Part shown: in pieces, positions 28,733 through 38,259 of the stretch | Layout of the letters: each line of letters begins with the position of its first letter | How positions within the stretch are numbered: the first letter of the stretch is position 1 | NCBI RefSeq assembly: GCF_014648315.1 | Contig: NZ_BMQW01000009.1 | Location: 113,632 to 177,631, forward strand | Source: Shewanella ulleungensis | GTDB lineage: Bacteria > Pseudomonadota > Gammaproteobacteria > Enterobacterales > Shewanellaceae | Direction: 5' to 3' | DNA: 64,000 bases | Position numbers and translations under genes: made by a program | The notes under the pieces: generated by a model | Seen by the model: only the letters and a program-made list of their open reading frames with translations | The model's database searches: none | Told to the model about the DNA's origin: nothing

Positions 28733-29650
28733 TTAGAAGTAGCCTTCCATTTTTTTCTTTTCCATTGAGCCAGCAGAGTCATTATCAATAACACGACCTT
28801 GACGCTCAGATGTCGTACACAACAACATCTCTTGAATAATTTCTGGTAGCGTCTGTGCAACGGATTCAACAGCACCTGTTAACGGATAACATCCTAATGT
28901 TCTAAAACGTACCATTTTGTTTTCTGCAACTTCGCCTTCTTTGAGCTCCATACGCTCATCATCTACCATGATCAACGTACCATCCCGCTTAACCACAGGA
29001 CGCTCTTTTGCAAAGTACAATTCAGGAATTTCAATCCCTTCTAAATAGATATATTGCCAAATATCTAACTCAGTCCAGTTTGATAAGGGGAACACGCGAA
29101 TACTCTCACCCTTATCGACTTTACCGTTATAAATGTTCCATAATTCAGGACGTTGATTTTTAGGGTCCCAACGGTGCTTGCTATCACGGAATGAATACAC
29201 ACGTTCTTTTGCGCGAGACTTTTCTTCATCACGACGAGCACCACCAAAAGCAGCATCAAAACCATGCATATCAAGCGCTTGTTTTAAGCCTTCTGTTTTC
29301 ATGATATCAGTATGCTTAGCACTACCATGCACAAACGGGCTACACCCCATTTCTATACCACGAGGATTTTTATGAACAATTAGATCAAAACCATATTTTT
29401 TTGCCATCTGGTCTCTAAACTGGATCATTTCTTTGAATTTCCAGTTAGTATCTACATGCATTAGCGGAAAAGGAATTTTACCTGGATAAAATGCTTTACG
29501 GGCAAGATGTAATAATACTGAAGAGTCTTTACCCACTGAGTATAACATCACTGGATTATCAAACTCTGCAGCCACTTCTCGCATAATGTGAATAGACTCG
29601 GCTTCGAGTGCTTTTAAATGGGTTAATCTTTCTTCATTCATGATGTTCAT
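28733..29650 (-). CDS. cysD: Sulfate adenylyltransferase subunit 2
   Basis: Catalytic subunit of ATP sulfurylase, forming APS from ATP and sulfate. The 305 residues have the PP-loop SVGKDSSV at 38-45, [12 protein letters not shown] and the C-terminal [13 protein letters not shown] and [11 protein letters not shown] blocks, all standard for CysD (about 302 residues). The start at 29650 has AGGA five bases upstream; a second ATG three codons later would give the usual [13 protein letters not shown] opening. It leads the cysDN unit. The 209-bp region before it (29651-29859) is AT-rich and probably holds the promoter; TTGACT and TATGAT are present there but 19 bp apart. Confidence 0.96.
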   Translation of the reverse strand: MNIMNEERLTHLKALEAESIHIMREVAAEFDNPVMLYSVGKDSSVLLHLARKAFYPGKIPFPLMHVDTNWKFKEMIQFRDQMAKKYGFDLIVHKNPRGIEMGCSPFVHGSAKHTDIMKTEGLKQALDMHGFDAAFGGARRDEEKSRAKERVYSFRDSKHRWDPKNQRPELWNIYNGKVDKGESIRVFPLSNWTELDIWQYIYLEGIEIPELYFAKERPVVKRDGTLIMVDDERMELKEGEVAENKMVRFRTLGCYPLTGAVESVAQTLPEIIQEMLLCTTSERQGRVIDNDSAGSMEKKKMEGYF

Positions 29651-29859
29651 TCATATCCTAAATTATTCAATATCCATACGGTTAAAATCAATGACTTAAC
29701 CAAATCATAATCTTACAAATGGAAATACAGTCAAAAAATATTCTTAAACGGGTATTTAATGGCAATAACTTACCATATCAACAAAAATTATTCATGAAAA
29801 ATGCCTTAAAACGATTAGACATCAGTTACTTTTTTAAAATAATTTAGTCCAAAATCGTA

Positions 29860-30732
29860 TCAATGATGCCAATGTTTATTATAAGCGCCTGAGCGGCCTA
29901 ATAGTCCGTCCCAAATACCTCTAACCATATAAACAAGCCTTTTACGTTTATTGGTTTGCATAACGCTGTTTAAAAAGAGCCTAATCGGCATAAAAAACAA
30001 ACAGCGTACTTTCCAATATGTCGGCACATAAGGGCGACGACTCAACAACAATATATTTCTAAATTGATAATAAAGCCTTATCGGTGCACCTACTTTATAT
30101 GTCACCCCAATAAACTTACTTCTTGAATCTCCTAATCGATGGAGCATCTCAACTTGCTTAGCTCGCGCTATCGACAACCCCATACTGCGGGCTCGCCAGC
30201 ACCACTCATGGTCAACCCCATCAATAAACAATGATTCGTCTTTTAAACCCACCTCATCAATGGCGCTTAAATCAATCATCATTCCAGAAGCAATAATCTG
30301 GGTAACACCGACCAATTGTTCATAATCAAACACTTCGCGCTGCACTAAAGAACGCACATTTTTATCAGAAAAAGAGCAATGTATCCTTGGGCCAATGGCC
30401 ACAATGTCTTGTTTCATCGTTTTAGAAGCTTTAAGCAAACTACTTAGGTTAAACACCATATCAGTAGGGATTAAACTGTCTTGATCGAGCAATATCGCGT
30501 ACTCACAACCAAGCTTAAGCAAATGAATTAACCCTGCATTATGAGCAGCAGCAATACCGATATTTTCAGGAAAATGCAGATAGGTATAATGCTCAATCAC
30601 TTTTTTAAAACTATGAGGCTTAGGGCTATTATCAATAATAATAACCTCTTCAGTTTGCCCATAAAGACGTGTTAACAAACGCTCTGTTAATGCTAAATCG
30701 GGATTGTATACAACAAGAATAGCGCCAATCAT
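29860..30732 (-). CDS. Family 2 glycosyltransferase, rhamnosyltransferase-like
   Basis: A 290-residue GT-A enzyme that adds a sugar to a growing glycan at the cytoplasmic membrane face. Motifs are IGAILVVYNPD at the N-terminus, VIIIDNSPK, ENIGIAAAHNAG, the metal-binding LLDQDS and IDGVDHEWCWRARSMG. This set is typical of dTDP-rhamnosyltransferases, but the sugar cannot be fixed from sequence. It starts two bases after the stop of the preceding glycosyltransferase gene, so the two are co-translated. It is the last gene of the assembly part of the locus before the cys genes. Confidence 0.88.
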   Translation of the reverse strand: MIGAILVVYNPDLALTERLLTRLYGQTEEVIIIDNSPKPHSFKKVIEHYTYLHFPENIGIAAAHNAGLIHLLKLGCEYAILLDQDSLIPTDMVFNLSSLLKASKTMKQDIVAIGPRIHCSFSDKNVRSLVQREVFDYEQLVGVTQIIASGMMIDLSAIDEVGLKDESLFIDGVDHEWCWRARSMGLSIARAKQVEMLHRLGDSRSKFIGVTYKVGAPIRLYYQFRNILLLSRRPYVPTYWKVRCLFFMPIRLFLNSVMQTNKRKRLVYMVRGIWDGLLGRSGAYNKHWHH

Positions 30733-30734
30733 GG

Positions 30735-31640
30735 CTAATGATGTCTCTTCAAATTAAGTAAAAAACGGTCACACTTATAGGCAAACTTAATGCCCCACGC
30801 GGGCATCATTCTAAGTGTTAATACTAATAGAGCATAGCAGTAGTTCTGTATCGAACGCTGAGACAATAACTCCATAGCAAGTAAGCGAGCTTTAAACTCG
30901 TTAACCGACTTACCTCTACCACGGCGCTTATAAAAGCCGTTAATGCGCCTAAAATGCAACAATGGCTCACGCACATTTGCAAACTTTTTACCGTCAGCCG
31001 CTAGCGCGATCCATAAAAAATAATCTTGGGTATTCAACATTTCAGGTAAATAACGATGCCCCTGTTCAAAAACAGAATATCGAATAGCAACAGTAGGATG
31101 GTTAATAGGACAACGTCGAGAAAATGACTTAAGCAACTTAGAGTGAGTTAATGGTAAACGGCGTATCCCAGCACGGTTACCATTTTCATCAATTTCCCAT
31201 AAAGCAGAACCTAAAACATCAACATCCGGGTGCTTTTCAAGCAAAGTGATTTGCTTTTCAAACCGATGCAATACGCAAATATCATCAGCATCCATTCTGA
31301 AAAAGTATTTAGGCTTTAATGGAAGTGTCATCTCAATGATATAATTCATGCATACACTAAGGCCACGATTAACCAAACCATGCACGAGTATGAAATTACG
31401 ATGTAATTTTTCGGTTTTGGATAAATACAAAGAAATTTCATCAGACACATTACCGTCAAGTACCACAACCAATAAATCTGGGGCTATAGTTTGATTCAAT
31501 AAGCTCTCAACAGCCTGCTTCACCCATGCTAACTTGTCATTGGTGTATACAGACATACCACACACGGTTTCTACAGTGCTCGGCAGAGGGAAAGATGATT
31601 GCAGAATAAACTGACTATTTGACGCTAGGTTCTGACTCAT
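30735..31640 (-). CDS. Family 2 glycosyltransferase
   Basis: A GT-A enzyme of about 301 residues. CGMSVYTNDKLAWVKQAVESLL opens the catalytic domain, RMDADDI is the metal-binding motif and NHPTVAIR, EMLNTQDYFLWIALA mark the acceptor side. The ATG at 31640 is chosen; an in-frame TTG at 31688 would add 16 residues outside the domain. A hydrophobic, basic C-terminus may hold it at the membrane. It is followed after two bases by the next transferase gene. Donor and acceptor are unknown. Confidence 0.85.
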   Translation of the reverse strand: MSQNLASNSQFILQSSFPLPSTVETVCGMSVYTNDKLAWVKQAVESLLNQTIAPDLLVVVLDGNVSDEISLYLSKTEKLHRNFILVHGLVNRGLSVCMNYIIEMTLPLKPKYFFRMDADDICVLHRFEKQITLLEKHPDVDVLGSALWEIDENGNRAGIRRLPLTHSKLLKSFSRRCPINHPTVAIRYSVFEQGHRYLPEMLNTQDYFLWIALAADGKKFANVREPLLHFRRINGFYKRRGRGKSVNEFKARLLAMELLSQRSIQNYCYALLVLTLRMMPAWGIKFAYKCDRFLLNLKRHH

Positions 31641-31755
31641 GTCTTCTCGGTATAAAGTAAAAAACCTAAAATAGTCATCAACAGACAAACTAATCGGGTC
31701 ATAGATAAGGTTTAGGCATACATAAACACGGCAAATGAAAGTAAATCGCCAATAA

Positions 31756-33549
31756 TCAACTACTTGCTCTAAACTCTTTTATTCCAAAATTTTCACGTCT
31801 AAGTGTTAAATTAGGATTGTAAGCCGGATCAGCAGCAATAACATGCTGCCAATGAGACTGCAAATAAGACAATTCACCTTTAAATCTTAACACTTTTTCA
31901 GGGGTATCTTCATGTCCTCGAGAAACAGACTCATGATGATACAACACCGCCTCTGCACAATACAGATTTCGCCTGCCTAGCTGCAATACTTTCAAACACA
32001 GGTCTACATCATTAAATGCAATCGCTAAGTCTTGTTCGTTCAAGCCACCTACAGCCCAAAAATCGTCTGTAGTAATCAATAAACAAGCTGCGGTTACAGC
32101 ACTATAATTATGACTCGCTACCAGACGGTTCATGTACCCAAAGTGATCTGCAGGGAAGTATTTATGCGCATGCCCTGCACCGCCACCGTAACCCATTACG
32201 ACGCCAGCATGTTGTATCCTATCATCAGAAAACAGCAATTTTGCGCCAACACAGCCAATATCATCACGTAATACATGGCTCACCATGTCCTGCAACCAAT
32301 CAGGCGAAATCACTTCAATGTCGTTATTCACCAGCGCTAACACTTCACCATTTGCATGCTTAGCGGCAAAATTGTTAATGGCTGAATAATTAAACGCTTT
32401 GTCGTAATTAATAACACGAATTTTGGGGTGTTTAGCTAGCTCAACGAAGTAGTTTATACAGTCAATGTCATCAGAACCATTGTTTATCAACAAAATTTCA
32501 TAATTAGAATAAGTTGTTTTTTGTAAAATAGAGTCAATACAAGCTTTTACAAGTTCCATTGCATTTTTCGTCGGAATGATAATCGACACTAAAGGCGATG
32601 ATGGCAACTTCCAGCGCAAGGTTAATGTTGGCAAATTTGAAGCAATGATATCGGCAAATGGCCGATATGCATCTGCCAGTAATGGGGCGGCTAAATTAAA
32701 AGGGGCGACATTTTCTGGGCGAGACACTAATACCAGTGAAATATGCTCAATGCGTTGTTCGTTACCATTCACATAACATAAACATAAAAACTGACTGATT
32801 AAGAATGGGGTTAATCGGCATGACTGGCCAACATGAGCCTCAACACGGCTTAATTTATCGACCCACACGCCCGAACTAACATACCCAGCAGTAAGCTGTA
32901 AATCGGGATTCCAGTCAGGCTTAAAATCAGGGAAATTATTGTTTCCTGCGGCATCATGAATATCGGTATCAACGTAAGCGATATTGGTTCCGGGTGTCAC
33001 TTGGCTAGGTAAAATCATTCGTAAACAAGGCACGGTAACGTCCCCAGCGTAAATGATAAAGCATGGCGAGTCGGCTAAGCGAGATGGAATATCAACTAAA
33101 GCACTAATTAGTATAAAAGTGGCGTCAAGGGACTGACTTAGCTCTGCAGTTACAGACTGAACGTCTTTTTGAGGGCACCAAACAAGCACGTCCGAAAATG
33201 ACATCTGTTGTTTAATAATACTGCTTAATGTAATTTGTAGCGCATCTGCATCAAAGGTAGGAACACAAATTAATAAGTTTAGTGAGGCTGAGTGCGCCAA
33301 ATCCAAATGTAACTTAGACGTCGAAACGAGTTCAGTAACATGTTGCTGTTGATATTGTTGGTATGCGGTGTAAGAGCGAGTTAGCTCTTCCATGGTTTGC
33401 AACTGATAAAGCAAACCACTTTTATGCAAATTACGACTATACGCCGCCACTAATTTAGGGTGATTTTTTACCCATAACACCCAAGCTTTAGGGGTGACAC
33501 TCATAACCGACTTGGTAAGCTTAACCAGCAGTTTTCTAACTATTTGCAA
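31756..33549 (-). CDS. Large family 2 glycosyltransferase with N-terminal extension
   Basis: A 597-residue protein. The GT-A domain starts at about residue 310 (PLVSIIIPTKNAMELVKACID), with LLINNGSDD, NYDKAFNYSAINNFA, the metal motif LVNNDIEV and AFNDVDLCLKV. The first 300 residues hold a basic N-terminus and a divergent, possibly inactive GT-A-like half (LNLLICVPTFDADALQITLSSI), so it may be a two-domain enzyme with one working site. The start is TTG at 33549, with AAGGA eight bases upstream. It lies 34 bp after the sulfotransferase gene. Similar large GT2 proteins occur in marine polysaccharide loci. Confidence 0.85.
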   Translation of the reverse strand: MQIVRKLLVKLTKSVMSVTPKAWVLWVKNHPKLVAAYSRNLHKSGLLYQLQTMEELTRSYTAYQQYQQQHVTELVSTSKLHLDLAHSASLNLLICVPTFDADALQITLSSIIKQQMSFSDVLVWCPQKDVQSVTAELSQSLDATFILISALVDIPSRLADSPCFIIYAGDVTVPCLRMILPSQVTPGTNIAYVDTDIHDAAGNNNFPDFKPDWNPDLQLTAGYVSSGVWVDKLSRVEAHVGQSCRLTPFLISQFLCLCYVNGNEQRIEHISLVLVSRPENVAPFNLAAPLLADAYRPFADIIASNLPTLTLRWKLPSSPLVSIIIPTKNAMELVKACIDSILQKTTYSNYEILLINNGSDDIDCINYFVELAKHPKIRVINYDKAFNYSAINNFAAKHANGEVLALVNNDIEVISPDWLQDMVSHVLRDDIGCVGAKLLFSDDRIQHAGVVMGYGGGAGHAHKYFPADHFGYMNRLVASHNYSAVTAACLLITTDDFWAVGGLNEQDLAIAFNDVDLCLKVLQLGRRNLYCAEAVLYHHESVSRGHEDTPEKVLRFKGELSYLQSHWQHVIAADPAYNPNLTLRRENFGIKEFRASS

Positions 33550-33583
33550 CTACAACATCCTTATCAAGTCGTCAGCTAACTTA

Positions 33584-33751
33584 CTAGTTAAGCCGTTTTT
33601 CATTTTCAATTCTTTGCTCATAATATTTAAGCTTACTTTTAATTAATGGCCCATTAGGCCTTAATAGCATCGCTCGAGACATCAATCGATAAGCCAAACC
33701 AATATCATCATTATTTTCAGCTAGAACAGCCAACTCCCGCAATAAATCGAC
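33584..33751 (-). other. C-terminal RPxGPLI module (sulfotransferase)
   Basis: Encodes about 55 residues: LRELAVLAENNDDIGLAYRL, then MSRAMLLRPNGPLIKSK and YYEQRI. It shares the LAYxLM...RPxGPLIxxK pattern with three other proteins of the locus. Confidence 0.75.
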
Positions 33752-34930
33752 ATCACTAATATTGTTATCAATTTGTAACTTCACTCTCAACCGAACCAAA
33801 TCATCTGAAGCAATGGTTGATAAAACAGTATGTTCATCAACACGACGTCCAATTAATTTATTGATTAAATTGGTGATTATAGATTTTAACATGTTCTTGT
33901 TCGCTACCTCAGACAATTTATATGTACTGGTAATATATTGGCCAAAATCACTTCGAAAACACCTTTGATAAGATACTAAATATAGTGAGTAACAAATACT
34001 CCGGTAAAGTGAAGGGTCACATTCATGCAAGTAGTTTGCAACCATCTTAAACTGGACCAATGATAGCTTTTGCTCAAAATAAGGTTTAGATGAATAAGAA
34101 TGGATATCCTCTAACAAAGCATTAGACATAAACACATCATATTTAGAGCAAAAATCATTTATATAGCCATAAGCTTGAGTTTTGTAACGTTCTACTGTTT
34201 CTTTGTTCAGTAAACTAAACCTCTGTTTATCAGAACTAAATGCTTGTAATAATTTATCTGCTTTTAACGCAATTTGTGCTGAACAAAATTGATTCAGCCA
34301 ACGTTTAAACTCAAGCGCTTCAAACGAGTAAGACGGGTTGATTTGCTTAGTAATATTATCCGGGGGCAATACACCCAAAATATGATAAAAATCAGCAACA
34401 ATGTTACCACCAGCAAATGCATTAGAGCTGTATGAGCGTAAGATAAAGCGATCTTTTGAAAATTGTTCAATAAATTTATCAAGTTTAGCTAAGTAAAAGC
34501 GAGGTAATTTAATACTCTTTTTAATTGGTTTAGTATGATGATGACGCTTTACCGATTGGTTATACAGCGACTCGAAACTATCTAATGGGTTTCTCACATA
34601 AGCGATAAACCTTGCGGTAGGCAATAGCTCAACAATATCAGTCAAACGTTCGAAAAAAAACTCTGAACTTAACAGTAATGTATGAAAACCAGACTGGGAA
34701 CAGAATTTAAGCAAAGCTACAACTTTAGCATCATTCAATACTCTTTCATCACCAACTGTATCAAAAATAGAGTTAAGATTACCTGAGCTTATGCCATTAA
34801 CGTCGGTTGTATGCTCAGGATAAAAAAAACCTGCTTCAGTTAACCTGCTGCGGTCATTTTTCAAACAAAACTGTATAGCAGACGTGCCCGTTTTAGGCGG
34901 ACCTATATGAATCAAAATATTAACAGTCAT
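33584..34930 (-). CDS. PAPS-dependent sulfotransferase-like protein with C-terminal RPxGPLI module
   Basis: Probably transfers sulfate from PAPS to a glycan. The 448 residues open with HIGPPKTGTSAIQF, the 5'-phosphosulfate loop. ARFIAYVRNPLDSFESLYNQSV is the 3'-phosphate binding block. A helical middle contains INPSYSFEALEFKRWLN. The last 55 residues are a TPR-like hairpin ending LAYRLMSRAMLLRPNGPLI, also found on other enzymes of the locus. The ATG at 34930 with AGGTG before it is preferred to the TTG at 34951. It is paralogous to the protein at 47954-49201, which shares the opening and the INPSYxFEALExKRxLN stretch. Confidence 0.82.
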   Translation of the reverse strand: MTVNILIHIGPPKTGTSAIQFCLKNDRSRLTEAGFFYPEHTTDVNGISSGNLNSIFDTVGDERVLNDAKVVALLKFCSQSGFHTLLLSSEFFFERLTDIVELLPTARFIAYVRNPLDSFESLYNQSVKRHHHTKPIKKSIKLPRFYLAKLDKFIEQFSKDRFILRSYSSNAFAGGNIVADFYHILGVLPPDNITKQINPSYSFEALEFKRWLNQFCSAQIALKADKLLQAFSSDKQRFSLLNKETVERYKTQAYGYINDFCSKYDVFMSNALLEDIHSYSSKPYFEQKLSLVQFKMVANYLHECDPSLYRSICYSLYLVSYQRCFRSDFGQYITSTYKLSEVANKNMLKSIITNLINKLIGRRVDEHTVLSTIASDDLVRLRVKLQIDNNISDVDLLRELAVLAENNDDIGLAYRLMSRAMLLRPNGPLIKSKLKYYEQRIENEKRLN

Positions 34931-35010
34931 TACACCTAACCAAGAAATCAACCGGATGCGAAATTAAAACGAAAACAAGATAAGAAACTGTACGCATCGA
35001 GGTTCTAAGA

Positions 35011-35166
35011 TTATTGCTTCATTTTAGCCTTATACTCACTAATTTTCCTATTTATTAATGGACCTTGAGGACGATATTTTCGAGCAATAAGCATTAATTG
35101 ATACGCAAGATTGAGATGTGAATGTTCTATTTTCATTGCTGCATCACGAAAAAATGACACAGCCTT
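35011..35166 (-). other. C-terminal RPxGPLI module (glycosyltransferase)
   Basis: Encodes about 51 residues with FFRDAAMKIEHSHLNLAYQL and ARKYRPQGPLINRKISEYK. The same pattern sits at the same terminal position in enzymes of other folds nearby. Confidence 0.75.
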
Positions 35167-36012
35167 TTCAGAGCTATCAAATAAATTTGGGCGTGACAAT
35201 AATTGATTAAGCAATCGATTATCGATTGTTACATTTGGAAATGAAGTTGATTTAAATAATGTGCTTAATTCAGGGTAAGCTTGAGCAATGGCTTGCAAAC
35301 ATTTGCCATTTCGATCATCCGTATTAACGGTTAGGTACAAAGCGCTTTCTTGTGTATTATCAATAACTTTGAATTTATCAGATACAATTCGAGGTAAAAT
35401 AAGCGTTGGTGTATATTTAAGTAAACTCATACACTTAAACCAAATATCATCGGCATTATCGGCTAACGCTTTAAACTGGTCTACATTGGTCACTTCAAGA
35501 TCAAGCGAGCCATTTGGATACAATACACCACCGTAACCTATAGGAAGAATACCAAATGGTGCCATAACTTCTGAGTCATTATTTAGCAATGTCCATTTGT
35601 CGTAGCCCTCAAAAAAACCATGTTCATTTGTGATCATCAATCGGCCACGAGACGCGATCACAGTATTAGGATGACGCTGGTGCGCATCAACAAAAGCCTG
35701 AACAACATTAGCAGGGATAATAATATCATCATCAAAGGTAATAATATGGGCGTCTGGAAAGATCTGTAAAGAAGGCACTAGCTTTTTATAACTTTTATAA
35801 TTGGGACAGAAACGAACCTCGAAGAGCTCATCTTCAAGCGCAGCAAGTGCTGAGGGTAATTGCTGACGGTTTATTTCGGCTTCATCTAGCCATAGCACAA
35901 TTTTATCCACTTGATAAGTTTGCTTTTTTAGCGATTCAATCACAAGATGAACCACATTAATGCGCTCAGCATAAGAAGTTAATGATATGATAACAGGGCT
36001 TATTTTCATCAT
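35011..36012 (-). CDS. Glycosyltransferase (GT-A, glycosyltransferase-2-like) with C-terminal RPxGPLI module
   Basis: About 333 residues. The N-terminus (PVIISLTSYAERINVVHLVI, then SLKKQTYQVDKIVLWLDEAE) and the metal motif TFDDDIII resemble a group of capsule glycosyltransferases. An aspartate pair in DNADDIWF may be the catalytic side. The ATG at 36012 overlaps the stop of the upstream gene as TAATG and has GAGGAG five bases before it; a GTG at 36018 is less likely. The C-terminus carries LAYQLMLIARKYRPQGPLIN, the shared module. Donor and acceptor are unknown. Confidence 0.78.
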   Translation of the reverse strand: MMKISPVIISLTSYAERINVVHLVIESLKKQTYQVDKIVLWLDEAEINRQQLPSALAALEDELFEVRFCPNYKSYKKLVPSLQIFPDAHIITFDDDIIIPANVVQAFVDAHQRHPNTVIASRGRLMITNEHGFFEGYDKWTLLNNDSEVMAPFGILPIGYGGVLYPNGSLDLEVTNVDQFKALADNADDIWFKCMSLLKYTPTLILPRIVSDKFKVIDNTQESALYLTVNTDDRNGKCLQAIAQAYPELSTLFKSTSFPNVTIDNRLLNQLLSRPNLFDSSEKAVSFFRDAAMKIEHSHLNLAYQLMLIARKYRPQGPLINRKISEYKAKMKQ

Positions 36013-36185
36013 TAGCACTCCTCTGTAGATTTTAAAGACATCTGTAATTGAATCAACTGATCTAATTTCTTATTAATTAGCGGACCATTTGGCCGAATTT
36101 TTTTAGCCAACGATATAATGTCAATCGCCTCATCAATATCTTGCTGTTGCGCCTCACTGGACAAACGGATCAATAAATCGACATT
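36012..36185 (-). other. C-terminal RPxGPLI module (GT92-like)
   Basis: Encodes about 57 residues: NVDLLIRLSSEAQQQDIDEA, then AKKIRPNGPLINKKLDQL. The RPNGPLI core is identical to that of the sulfotransferase at 33584, although the catalytic folds are unrelated. Confidence 0.75.
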
Positions 36186-37226
36186 TGTCGGCTCTAACTC
36201 AATCAATTTTGCTCGGTGTTGTTTAAATGCTTTTAAAACCTGCGCGTCACTCACACCTGAAAATAGCCTCATCATCAGGGAGTAGTCTTGTGATAAATGA
36301 CTGTCTATATTATCAATAGAACGCTGGTAGCGATCACATACAAATTGTTCAGCTTCAACAGCTAAAGAGGCACTATCGATCGAATCAATAAAGTCAGCAT
36401 AACTCGCCTGATATTCAGTGACTTTAGCTTTATCTAACTCAACCAAACAGGACTTTGTTGTTAATTTAGGATAACCACGCCGATTACTTTTATAAGCAAA
36501 ATTATCACCAGGACGACCACGATATAGCAATGACACATACTCGTACTGAGAACGATGCGCCCTGTGGTAAATAAAACTCGATTTCAAAAAATTAACTGAT
36601 TTATCAAGTGCCTGCTTAATTTTTTCTTGCCCTTTGAACAATGATTGATCAACAAGTAGAGTATCAACGGGTTGTTTAAATAATGGTAAATGATGGCGGA
36701 ACTCTTTAATACCAATATTGATTGGCAATAAGGTTTTAACCAGCGGTGATAAATTACCTGTCAATCTCGAGGGCAATCGACTAAAAGCATCAGCAGAAGG
36801 TGTGCAATCGTTTACCCACTCAAATGCAATAGGAGTGTTTTGTGGGTATCGACCAATGATTTCGTGTATTGATGAAGCTAAGCCATCTAAAACTAAAAAT
36901 TCATCAATATCTAAAAAGAATATATGGGTAAAATCTCCTGCTTGTTGGCAGTCATACATGGCTTTAGCATAGGTAATAAATTGAATATGCTTACTTGCAT
37001 CAGCGGGGCACCAATCAATCCAATCAGCATACTGCCAGCTAACGTTAGGATAATGCTTGTTAATGTTATTTAGCACTTTATCGCTGTTGTCTGTGGTTCG
37101 ATTGATAAAGATTTCAATGTCATCAAAACCCACAAATAAATGATGATGAACCCACTCCGGTATGTAAGCCGCTTCATCTTTGGCAATGGCAACTAGCTTT
37201 ACTTTATACTCAGTGTTTGCTGTCAT
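36012..37226 (-). CDS. GT92/GT2-like glycosyltransferase with C-terminal RPxGPLI module
   Basis: A 404-residue enzyme. KLVAIAKDEAAYIPEWVHHH opens a domain of the Glyco_tranf_2_4/GT92 type, the metal-binding motif is FFLDIDEFL, and HRAHRSQYEYV lies on the likely acceptor side. After residue 350 it has a helical tail with DEAIDIISLAKKIRPNGPLI, the shared module. Its ATG overlaps the stop of the upstream sulfotransferase gene (ATGA), and its own stop overlaps the next start (TAATG). Substrate unknown. Confidence 0.82.
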   Translation of the reverse strand: MTANTEYKVKLVAIAKDEAAYIPEWVHHHLFVGFDDIEIFINRTTDNSDKVLNNINKHYPNVSWQYADWIDWCPADASKHIQFITYAKAMYDCQQAGDFTHIFFLDIDEFLVLDGLASSIHEIIGRYPQNTPIAFEWVNDCTPSADAFSRLPSRLTGNLSPLVKTLLPINIGIKEFRHHLPLFKQPVDTLLVDQSLFKGQEKIKQALDKSVNFLKSSFIYHRAHRSQYEYVSLLYRGRPGDNFAYKSNRRGYPKLTTKSCLVELDKAKVTEYQASYADFIDSIDSASLAVEAEQFVCDRYQRSIDNIDSHLSQDYSLMMRLFSGVSDAQVLKAFKQHRAKLIELEPTNVDLLIRLSSEAQQQDIDEAIDIISLAKKIRPNGPLINKKLDQLIQLQMSLKSTEEC

Positions 37227-38257
37227 TTCACTCTATCCATAAGCTGTAAAATCATGTCCATTTGAATGGCATTAATATCTTCTAATTTTTCAATTCTCTT
37301 CATCAAGAACTGCATATCATTGTCAGCACTATCTTTAACAACGTCTAAAGACATAGTGTTATCAAAAGGCAAATTAGGGAAAAAACGTTTAGCTAATATT
37401 TCATTAGACTCTTGGAAACGAGTAAAAAGAGTTTCCCGTGTTGTATTGCTCATTTCTAGAAGATATTTTTTACCTATTATCTCATTTGAATTTGGGGCTG
37501 ATGAAATAATGGAGTTTTTAACACTCTGATCATGCTGATTTATATAAACAGTATTTATTTTTGCTAATGTATCGCATAACGCAGAGCTTATACCTGCGTT
37601 GCTCGAATCAATATCAAAATTAAGTTTGGCTTTGTTTATAACCGCTCTAGTGCAAAAATCGATTAATAAATTCTCATCCGTTAAGTATTTACGTTCTAAC
37701 GGAAAAACTTTTAATACACTGTCGGAATAGAATTGCTTTAACTTTGAGGCAATAAAGTTAAAGTCTGCAAATTTAGTCTTGGCTAATTTACATACATACT
37801 CATCCAAACTGTAGCCATCTTTATGCCCCCATTGCTGCCACGCAGCAAGTAACAAAGTGTCTTGGCGGCGAACATAATAAACAATTCTGACTTTGTTAAA
37901 TTTTTCTGCAAATAACTGATGTATAGCACTAGTCATTTTACTTGATATTGCATTAATCAAATTTTCAGCAGAAATAATGACCCTTCTGCAACCCATTTCT
38001 TCAGCATGATTAATCAGATCATCAATTTTGTTAGATAACTCACTAATATTTACTTCACCAGACTGAATTCGAGCTAAATAATCTCTCGGAGTATGAGTTA
38101 AATGAAATTGATAGTCTTCATGACACGGAAAATTAAAATTTAAATCAGGTAGAAAAATACCACGATTACGCAATAACTCCCGATTGGCATATAAAAAATC
38201 TTGAATGCTTGTCGAACCGCACTTTGAATGACCAGGATGTAATACTAAATCAACCAT
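37223..38257 (-). CDS. Sulfotransferase-like protein with variant P-loop
   Basis: A 344-residue protein with a sulfotransferase plan: HPGHSKCGSTSIQDFL takes the place of the usual PKTGTTSLQ loop, and KVRIVYYVRRQDTLLLAAWQQWG is the 3'-phosphate block. The loop keeps the lysine, a glycine and the SxxQ, so PAPS binding is plausible. The C-terminus is a coiled coil (RIEKLEDINAIQMDMILQLM), not the RPxGPLI module. It begins two bases after the RgpF/HAD gene stop and overlaps the next gene by four bases. Substrate unknown; glycan is inferred from context. Confidence 0.75.
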   Translation of the reverse strand: MVDLVLHPGHSKCGSTSIQDFLYANRELLRNRGIFLPDLNFNFPCHEDYQFHLTHTPRDYLARIQSGEVNISELSNKIDDLINHAEEMGCRRVIISAENLINAISSKMTSAIHQLFAEKFNKVRIVYYVRRQDTLLLAAWQQWGHKDGYSLDEYVCKLAKTKFADFNFIASKLKQFYSDSVLKVFPLERKYLTDENLLIDFCTRAVINKAKLNFDIDSSNAGISSALCDTLAKINTVYINQHDQSVKNSIISSAPNSNEIIGKKYLLEMSNTTRETLFTRFQESNEILAKRFFPNLPFDNTMSLDVVKDSADNDMQFLMKRIEKLEDINAIQMDMILQLMDRVK

Positions 38258-38259
38258 AA